NCBI GenBank assembly: GCA_043744375.1
Contig: JAYTUU010000060.1
Span: forward strand, 1-7,583
DNA: 7,583 nucleotides
Source of the DNA: CAIYPH01 sp043744375
Lineage (GTDB): Bacteria; Pseudomonadota; Alphaproteobacteria; Acetobacterales; Acetobacteraceae
Direction of reading: 5' to 3'
This document shows, piece after piece, positions 1 to 5,236 of the stretch. Under the pieces are notes generated by a model. The model had not been told where the DNA came from. It was given only the letters and a program-made list of their open reading frames with translations, and made no database searches. The translations under genes were made by a program, and so were the position numbers. Within the stretch, counting starts at the first letter, position 1. Every line of letters begins with the position of its first letter.

Positions 1-115
1 TGAGCCGGGGGAACTACACCGGCCCGCAATTACCACCCACTCGGATCATGGAGAAGACAAACGAAAAATCCACTCAGACACTGCATTTAGAACTGCTGCC
101 GTTCCCCTTCCCAGG

Positions 116-325
116 GTGGTCATGCTGGATGAGCAGGGCTTGCCGATCGGCGCGATGGCATCCGCCGGTCCGGATGCGTATCCGTTTGCGGCCGAGGTGG
201 TATTCTCGGATTGGAGGAATGATTTCTCCCACCTGATCGGCGTTCGTCGGATCAACGCGGCGGTGCGCGGGACGTTTAACGAAAAACCGCTCGTCTGGAA
301 TGCGGGCAGCGGACGCTACGAATGA
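116..325 (+). CDS. Hypothetical protein, possibly the C-terminal end of a gene entering from the left
   Basis: I do not recognise this protein. From about base 95 to the TGA at 323-325 the frame has the codon character of a real gene: mostly G or C at third positions and a normal mix of residues (VVMLDEQGLPIGAMASAG near the start, LVWNAGSGRYE at the end). I see no signal peptide, membrane segment or known motif. The start is uncertain. GTG at 116 has no ribosome binding site. ATG at 122 has AGGG 5 nt upstream. The frame is also stop-free from base 2, so this may be the 3' end of a longer gene, although bases 45-95 are AT-richer and look less coding. It converges on the minus-strand gene at 333 with 7 nt between stops, leaving no room for a separate terminator. 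Confidence 0.5.
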   Translation: MVMLDEQGLPIGAMASAGPDAYPFAAEVVFSDWRNDFSHLIGVRRINAAVRGTFNEKPLVWNAGSGRYE

Positions 326-332
326 TCCCAAT

Positions 333-710
333 TCAGCCCGCGATCCCAGCCGTTCCCGTATAGGCCGCCCGCGCCTTGGCCATGGCACCGCCGGCCGCGG
401 TTCCCCCCGGTGTCGGTGTTCCCTGGGCCTGCTGAACCGTCAACCAGGATTGCAGGCTTGCGAGCAGCTTGTCGCGGCCATCCTTTGGCGCGCCGGCCTC
501 GCCGGGTGGGGTCGGGCGGGTCGCCTTTTGCGGTTCCTGGGTTTTGAAACTGGCCGTCTCCGGCCGGGCGGTGTTGAGCAGGGCGGTGGCGGAGCGCCAG
601 AGGCCGGAGGCTGCGGCGGCAATCATGATTTTCTCCACGCGTGGGTTGCCCACCACACGACGCAAGGCGCGTGCCAGAGGGAACCGGTGGAAATCCGCGA
701 TTTCCGCCAA
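333..710 (-). CDS. Uncharacterised small protein, Ala/Pro-rich C-terminal half
   Basis: This is a 125-residue protein of unknown function. Residues 1-50 look like a compact helical segment (LARALRRVVGNPRVEKIM, then AAAASGLWRSATALL). Residues 55-80 are a Pro/Thr/Gly-rich linker. The segment KLLASLQSWLTVQQAQ at about 81-96 could form another helix, and the end is Gly/Ala/Thr-rich. There is no signal peptide or clear membrane span. Third positions are GC-rich throughout, including the first 28 codons, which supports it as a gene. The start is uncertain: TTG at 710 is the first available after an in-frame TAG but has no ribosome binding site. ATG at 626 has GGAG 6 nt upstream and would give 97 residues. 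It lies 9 nt beyond the metY hairpin, so it either depends on readthrough or has its own promoter inside the end of metY. Confidence 0.6.
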   Translation of the reverse strand: MAEIADFHRFPLARALRRVVGNPRVEKIMIAAAASGLWRSATALLNTARPETASFKTQEPQKATRPTPPGEAGAPKDGRDKLLASLQSWLTVQQAQGTPTPGGTAAGGAMAKARAAYTGTAGIAG

Positions 711-718
711 AGACAGGC

Positions 719-751
719 CGGCAGGTCCTGCCTAGAGGGCAGAACCTGCCG
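719..751 (-). terminator. Hairpin terminator candidate after metY
   Basis: Directly after the metY stop, an 8-bp stem (719-726 with 744-751), one C/A mismatch (727/743) and a further 5-bp stem (728-732 with 738-742) close a 5-nt loop. On the minus strand it is followed by GCCTGTCTTTGG, which is only weakly T-rich. It could act as an intrinsic terminator, or as a 3' stabilising hairpin with termination helped by another factor. It begins 6 nt beyond the metY stop codon. Confidence 0.6.
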
Positions 752-757
752 TGCCGA

Positions 758-2050
<1,293 letters not shown>

Positions 2051-2055
2051 GCGGT

Positions 2056-2062
2056 CCTCCTT
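2056..2062 (-). promoter_or_regulatory. Ribosome binding site of metY
   Basis: AAGGAGG on the minus strand, 5 nt before ATG 2050. It is a near-perfect Shine-Dalgarno and decides the metY start over the longer upstream frame. Its first part (CAAGG, 2059-2063) could pair with CCTTG at 2101-2105, near the predicted 5' end of the transcript. That offers a possible, weak way to hide the site. Confidence 0.85.
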
Positions 2063-2108
2063 GGGGTTACAGGTCTTCAAGCCCATTTTACGGATCAAAA
2101 CAAGGTAT

Positions 2109-2137
2109 AGAATATTTCACAAGAAATATATGTGAAA
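2109..2137 (-). promoter_or_regulatory. Candidate metY promoter
   Basis: On the minus strand, TTTCAC (2132-2137) and TATTCT (2109-2114) are separated by 17 bp and resemble -35 and -10 boxes, with 4 of 6 matches for the -10. The surrounding stretch is much richer in A and T than the rest of the window. Transcription would start near 2102, giving a leader of about 52 nt before metY. This is a pattern match only; other hexamers in the AT-rich stretch could serve instead. Confidence 0.45.
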
Positions 2138-2138
2138 T
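2114..2138. promoter_or_regulatory. Inverted repeat overlapping the metY promoter (operator candidate)
   Basis: ATTTCACA (2114-2121) and TGTGAAAT (2131-2138) are perfect 8-bp inverted arms separated by 9 bp. The dyad covers the candidate -35 box and reaches the edge of the -10, the usual position for a repressor site. The identity of the regulator is unknown; MetJ is not expected outside gammaproteobacteria. Confidence 0.45.
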
Positions 2139-2143
2139 TTATC

Positions 2144-2155
2144 GACGACGTCGTC
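2144..2155. promoter_or_regulatory. 12-bp perfect palindrome upstream of the metY promoter
   Basis: GACGACGTCGTC is a perfect palindrome centred on ACGT, lying 6 bp upstream of the candidate -35 box of metY. It could bind a dimeric regulator. It also covers the stop codon of a 21-codon reading frame (2154-2219). Confidence 0.35.
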
Positions 2156-2219
2156 AGAAATGCTTGACCAGCGCGTGCCCGGTTCCGTTCGTCGTGGAAC
2201 TGTTGATCGTCGTGGGCAT
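2154..2219 (-). CDS. Possible 21-residue peptide between the amidohydrolase gene and metY
   Basis: This frame starts with ATG at 2219, preceded by GGGGAG about 6 nt upstream, which is one of the better ribosome binding sites in the window. It encodes a short Thr/Ser/Asn-rich peptide (MPTTINSSTTNGTG at its start) ending in TGA at 2154-2156. It has no recognisable motif. It lies 56 nt beyond the amidohydrolase stop and upstream of the metY promoter, so it would have to be read from the amidohydrolase transcript or from its own promoter. It may be a real small protein, the remnant of a lost gene, or chance. Confidence 0.25.
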   Translation of the reverse strand: MPTTINSSTTNGTGHALVKHF

Positions 2220-2275
2220 GGAAGTCTCCCCGGGATGATGCGTCAGTCGATGACGTTGCGATTACTCTTTGAACT

Positions 2276-3739
2276 CTACCCGACGCCGCGGCCCGATGTC
2301 AGCGGCACCCCGCTCACCCCGCCGGGCGCGGCCGCAGCGGGGGGGGTCACATTGTCCGGCAACGGGCACACATAGGGGTTGCTCTCCGTCCGCGCCGCGT
2401 AATCGGCCTTCGCCTGGGCGATCAGTGCCGGGTTCTCAAGCGCATCCACCGCCGTCGCCGCCATTACCTTGGCGACATGGATCATCCCCTTCGTCCCGAT
2501 CGAGGACTTGCTCTGCGCCGTCAACTGCCAGGAATGCCCGGGCGTTCCGATCGCGTAGGTCGCGCCGCGCGCCTGCACCGTCGGCACCACCCAGGACACG
2601 TCACCCACGTCGGTGGAGCCCATCATCGGCGCGCCCTTGGCATCGAGCGGCACGATCTCGTCGCACAAGGGCGTATTCTTTTTCACCTTCATGCCGACAC
2701 GGCGATACGAGGTGCGGATATCCTCGTCGCTCAGCGTCGCCTGGAATTTCTCTGCCAGCGCGCGGTCCTCGGCGTCGAACGGCGGCGGGCCGAGCCGCAC
2801 CAGCGCATCGTGCATCGACTGCTCCAGCGGCCCATTGCCGAGCAAATTCGACACCGCGCTGATCACCTGGAAGCTCATCGCCGTCTCGGTCATCAGCGCC
2901 GCCCCCTGCGCGACCTTCTTGACCCGCTCGATCAGCGGCCAAAGCTCCGTCAGGTCGCGCGCGCGAATGGCGTAGCGCACCTTCGCATTCGCCTGCACCA
3001 CGTTCGGCGCCACCCCGCCGGTCTCCAGCAGCGCGTAATGAATACGCGCGTCGGACGGCATGTGCTCGCGCATGTAGTTCACGCCGACATTCATCAACTC
3101 CACCGCATCGAGCGCGCTGCGTCCCAGATGCGGCGAGGCGGAGGCATGGCTGGCGCGGCCGACGAACGAGAAATCGATTCGCGTATTCGCCAGGCTCATC
3201 GCGTCGTTCACGCCCGAGAACGCCGCGGGATGCCAGGAAATCGCGATGTCCACGTCCTTGAAGCAGCCCTCGCGCACCATGAACGCCTTCGCCGCCCCGC
3301 CCTCCTCGGCCGGGCAGCCATAATAGCGCACGCGCCCCTTCAACCCGTTCGCCGCCAGGTAATCCTTCACCGCCGCCGCCGCCATCAACGACGCGGACCC
3401 CAGCAGATTATGCCCGCAGCCATGCCCCATTCCGTCGCCAGGCCGCGGCCGCGGCTCGGCTACCCCGGCTTCCTGGCTCAGCCCCGGCAGTGCATCGTAT
3501 TCCCCGAGAATGGCGATCACCGGCCCATCTTCGCCGGCCTCCCCCATCACCGCCGTCGGAATGCCCGCGAGGTCCGTCGTTACCCGAAACCCCTCGCGTT
3601 CGAGCATCGCCCTGTGCTCCTCGCAGGACTTATATTCGTTGTAGGCGATCTCGGGCATTTCCCAGATGCGGTCGGCCAGCTCCGTGTACGGCCCGGTCCG
3701 CGTATCGACCAGTTGCCAGATCTGTTCTTCGTTATGCAT
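2276..3739 (-). CDS. M20-family amidohydrolase, AbgB-like (p-aminobenzoyl-glutamate hydrolase subunit B type)
   Basis: This is a cytoplasmic di-metal amidohydrolase of peptidase family M20D, closest in character to AbgB, which cleaves p-aminobenzoyl-glutamate. Many relatives act on other N-acyl amino acids, so the substrate is open. With ATG 3739 the protein has 487 residues, close to AbgB. Landmarks are GEYDALPGL (79-87), the metal-site GHGCGHNL (105-112), the catalytic glutamates in CPAEEGG (142-148), SWHP (168-171), GRASHA of the dimerisation domain (194-199), STDVGDVSW (375-383) and the last metal histidine in GTPGHSW (398-404). The family-typical end is about CPLPDNVTPP. It is followed by a roughly 20-residue Ala/Gly/Pro-rich tail that starts at a run of eight C. 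ATG 3739 has GGAAAA upstream. TTG at 3760, overlapping the hydrolase stop, is the alternative. The gene lies 17 nt after the hydrolase gene, so they are probably co-transcribed. Confidence 0.88.
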   Translation of the reverse strand: MHNEEQIWQLVDTRTGPYTELADRIWEMPEIAYNEYKSCEEHRAMLEREGFRVTTDLAGIPTAVMGEAGEDGPVIAILGEYDALPGLSQEAGVAEPRPRPGDGMGHGCGHNLLGSASLMAAAAVKDYLAANGLKGRVRYYGCPAEEGGAAKAFMVREGCFKDVDIAISWHPAAFSGVNDAMSLANTRIDFSFVGRASHASASPHLGRSALDAVELMNVGVNYMREHMPSDARIHYALLETGGVAPNVVQANAKVRYAIRARDLTELWPLIERVKKVAQGAALMTETAMSFQVISAVSNLLGNGPLEQSMHDALVRLGPPPFDAEDRALAEKFQATLSDEDIRTSYRRVGMKVKKNTPLCDEIVPLDAKGAPMMGSTDVGDVSWVVPTVQARGATYAIGTPGHSWQLTAQSKSSIGTKGMIHVAKVMAATAVDALENPALIAQAKADYAARTESNPYVCPLPDNVTPPAAAAPGGVSGVPLTSGRGVG

Positions 3740-3756
3740 GGGATTTTCCAGTTTGT

Positions 3757-4605
3757 TCAAAGCGGCGGCGCGTGCAAGGCGGCGGACAGGATCGGCGCGG
3801 CGGCAGCGGACATGCGCGCGCCATCATGCGCCACGCCGGGCACATCGATGATCGTCCAGTCGCAGGCAACGCCGCGCGCCGCCGCCGCCGCGCGCGCCAC
3901 CTGAATATAGCGATGCGCCCGCGCAAACCGCGTGCCGCCCTGTGCCATCGACCCCGCATCGCGCGGGAAATTCGCACTCGTCGCGTCGATATCGGCCGTT
4001 CCCGCCATCACCATCAACGGAAACCGCAGCAACGCCGCAAACGCCCGATCATCCACCCCGGTTTCGCGCAAGCCGAACGGAAACGCCACCAGCGGGTCCG
4101 GCATCGCATAACTGCCGGCATTGGCGCTGACGGCCGCCACCAGACCATCACGAAATCCCAGCGACACGGCCCGATGCACGAACTGCGCCCCCGCCGAATG
4201 CCCGAACTGCCCGAACCCCGCCCGCCGCGTCACCCCCTGCGCCCGCAGCTCGGAAAAGACCCGCCCAGGAATGCCATAAGTCCATTCCTCCCGAGGTTTC
4301 GTCGTGCCGTTCGTGTCCATGCGGTTGCCGAAATTATACCAGGCCGCCCCGGGAAACTCCGCCACCGGAAACTCCGGCGCAATCACGAGCACATCGGCCG
4401 CATCGACCAACGGCAACCAAAAATCCCGATAGTCTCCGCCATTGCGGCCCACACCATGATGCACGAACAACACCGGCGTCTCCGCCGTGAAGCGAACCGG
4501 CCGCGCACTGCGCAGAACCATCCCCCGTCCCGGCAAGGCGGGGTCCTCCCATGCCAGATCGTTGGCGCCCGGCGCGGCAATCAAGGCGGACAGCGTGCTT
4601 TCCAT
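3757..4605 (-). CDS. Alpha/beta-fold hydrolase (serine esterase or depolymerase-like)
   Basis: This is a 282-residue alpha/beta hydrolase. Landmarks, counted from ATG 4605, are the oxyanion-side VLFVHHGVGRNGGDY (about 45-59), the nucleophile elbow GHSAG (135-139, Ser137), a likely acid Asp in AGTADID (about 201-207) and a likely catalytic His in VPGVAHDG (about His260). The substrate is unknown; an ester or polyester substrate is a family-level guess. There is no signal peptide at this start. I chose ATG 4605 over the longer frame to 4704 because the 33 extra codons use many A- or T-ending and rare codons (TTG, TTA, CTT, TGT, TCT), unlike the rest, and their ATG lies in a hairpin. No Shine-Dalgarno precedes 4605, but a promoter-like sequence ends 6 nt upstream. 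The TGA stop is 17 nt before the amidohydrolase ATG. The pairing suggests the two enzymes work on related ester/amide substrates. Confidence 0.85.
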   Translation of the reverse strand: MESTLSALIAAPGANDLAWEDPALPGRGMVLRSARPVRFTAETPVLFVHHGVGRNGGDYRDFWLPLVDAADVLVIAPEFPVAEFPGAAWYNFGNRMDTNGTTKPREEWTYGIPGRVFSELRAQGVTRRAGFGQFGHSAGAQFVHRAVSLGFRDGLVAAVSANAGSYAMPDPLVAFPFGLRETGVDDRAFAALLRFPLMVMAGTADIDATSANFPRDAGSMAQGGTRFARAHRYIQVARAAAAARGVACDWTIIDVPGVAHDGARMSAAAAPILSAALHAPPL

Positions 4606-4611
4606 CGATGA

Positions 4612-4640
4612 AGGATAGGCCAGCGACAGGCCAGAGCCAA
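4612..4640 (-). promoter_or_regulatory. Candidate promoter giving a leaderless hydrolase transcript
   Basis: On the minus strand, TTGGCT (4635-4640) and TATCCT (4612-4617) are exactly 17 bp apart, each matching 4 of 6 consensus bases. Only 6 nt separate the -10 from ATG 4605, so transcription would begin at or next to the start codon. This agrees with the absence of a Shine-Dalgarno there. It is an inference from pattern. Confidence 0.4.
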
Positions 4641-4692
4641 GGGAACAATGCCGGCCAAGGACCATCGATCCATCCGCAAGCAGTAACGGGAT

Positions 4693-4713
4693 CAAAGGGC
4701 CCATGGCCCTTTG
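4693..4713. repeat. 9-bp perfect hairpin with a 3-nt loop
   Basis: CAAAGGGCC (4693-4701) and GGCCCTTTG (4705-4713) pair perfectly around the triloop CAT (ATG on the minus strand). It lies between the MaoC gene and the hydrolase promoter, where a terminator for the glcB-maoC unit would be expected. No T-run follows on either strand, so any terminator role is tentative. Confidence 0.5.
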
Positions 4714-4731
4714 CCGCCGGAGGCGCGCTTG

Positions 4732-4800
4732 CTACCCGATTGCCTTGCGCAAATTCCTGCGCGCCTGTGCATCCAGCCGCGCCGCCACCGACGCGAACAT
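4732..4800 (-). CDS. Possible 22-residue peptide translationally coupled to the MaoC gene
   Basis: The ATG overlaps the MaoC stop as TGATG, a classic arrangement for re-initiating ribosomes. The frame runs 22 codons to a TAG at 4732-4734, with mostly G or C third positions. The peptide is Ala/Arg-rich and could form a basic amphipathic helix (VAARLDAQARRNLRKAIG). It has no recognisable family. It could be a real small protein, the remnant of a truncated downstream gene, or chance after a GC-rich stop. Confidence 0.3.
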   Translation of the reverse strand: MFASVAARLDAQARRNLRKAIG

Positions 4801-5234
4801 CAGCGCGTCGCGACGATGTAGGTGACGCCGAAATTCATCACCTCGGCGCCATCCGCGGCCACCGCCACGCCCCGGAGTACCGCCACTCCGCGCGCTGGAT
4901 CGCGTGCCGACGCTCGCGTCTCCTGCCACCAGGCGGTCACTGCATAGCGCTGCCCCGCCCGCACCGGCACGAAGAACCGGGCCTGATCGAGCGACCCGCC
5001 GGCGACCACTGCGACATCGGCGATCGCGCGCACCATCAGCCCGATCGCGGCCGCCTGCGTATGCACGCCCGAGGCGCACAGCCCCTTGAAGTAGGAGCGC
5101 TCCGCCGCCGCGTCGTCAAGATGAAACGGCTGCGGATCAAACTGCCGCGCGAAGGCAACAATCTCCTCGCGGTTGAAGCAGAATGCGCCGCAGTCGAACC
5201 GTACGCCGAGGGGCAGGTCCTCCAGATAGCGCAA
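4800..5234 (-). CDS. MaoC-like (R)-specific enoyl-CoA hydratase/dehydratase, hot-dog fold
   Basis: This is a 144-residue single-domain MaoC protein. The family hydrates or dehydrates CoA thioesters in the cytoplasm. The catalytic Asp/His pair is visible in FDPQPFHLDDAAA (Asp33, His38), followed by FKGLCASGVHTQA (49-61) and the typical RFFVPVRAGQRY strand (86-97). The start is TTG at 5234, 2 nt after the glcB stop (TGA TC TTG). No ATG or GTG start lies near, and RYLEDLPLG is a typical MaoC N-terminus, so TTG is well supported. The gene has no good Shine-Dalgarno and is probably translated by coupling to glcB. Next to malate synthase it might feed or drain the CoA-ester steps around glyoxylate and malate, for example mesaconyl- or beta-methylmalyl-type chemistry, but the sequence alone does not show the substrate. 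Confidence 0.88.
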   Translation of the reverse strand: MRYLEDLPLGVRFDCGAFCFNREEIVAFARQFDPQPFHLDDAAAERSYFKGLCASGVHTQAAAIGLMVRAIADVAVVAGGSLDQARFFVPVRAGQRYAVTAWWQETRASARDPARGVAVLRGVAVAADGAEVMNFGVTYIVATR

Positions 5235-5236
5235 GA

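Larger units (their letters stand above)
2051..2275. other. Intergenic region between metY and the amidohydrolase gene
   Basis: These 225 bp hold the metY leader and promoter, two dyads and a possible 21-codon frame, listed separately. Closer to the amidohydrolase stop are two small inverted repeats, CGTCA/TGACG at 2241-2255 and GTTCC/GGAAC at 2182-2200. Neither is followed by a T-run on the minus strand, so I do not call a terminator for the amidohydrolase gene. Confidence 0.6.

Noticed and set aside
48..236. 62-codon plus-strand frame starting at ATG 48
   Set aside because: Past base 116 it overlaps the better frame ending at 325 and turns into a Trp/Arg/Cys-rich sequence. No ribosome binding site precedes it.
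2051..2098. 16-residue N-terminal extension of metY
   Set aside because: The ATG at 2050 has a near-perfect Shine-Dalgarno at ideal spacing and matches the family start; the extension contains that Shine-Dalgarno.
2051..2105. SAM-II or similar methionine riboswitch upstream of metY
   Set aside because: The leader is short and I cannot find the expected conserved core of SAM-II (a GCTAAA-type element next to the ribosome binding site).
3740..3760. TTG start for the amidohydrolase overlapping the hydrolase stop
   Set aside because: It has no ribosome binding site, while ATG 3739 is a standard start with GGAAAA upstream. It remains a minor alternative.
2477..3904. 475-codon plus-strand open frame opposite the amidohydrolase
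   Set aside because: It mirrors an intact M20 enzyme, and its Arg/His-rich, motif-free product is typical of an antisense frame.
4606..4704. 33 extra N-terminal residues for the alpha/beta hydrolase
   Set aside because: The codons there end often in A or T and include rare ones, unlike the rest of the gene. The ATG lies in a hairpin loop, and the fold does not need these residues.
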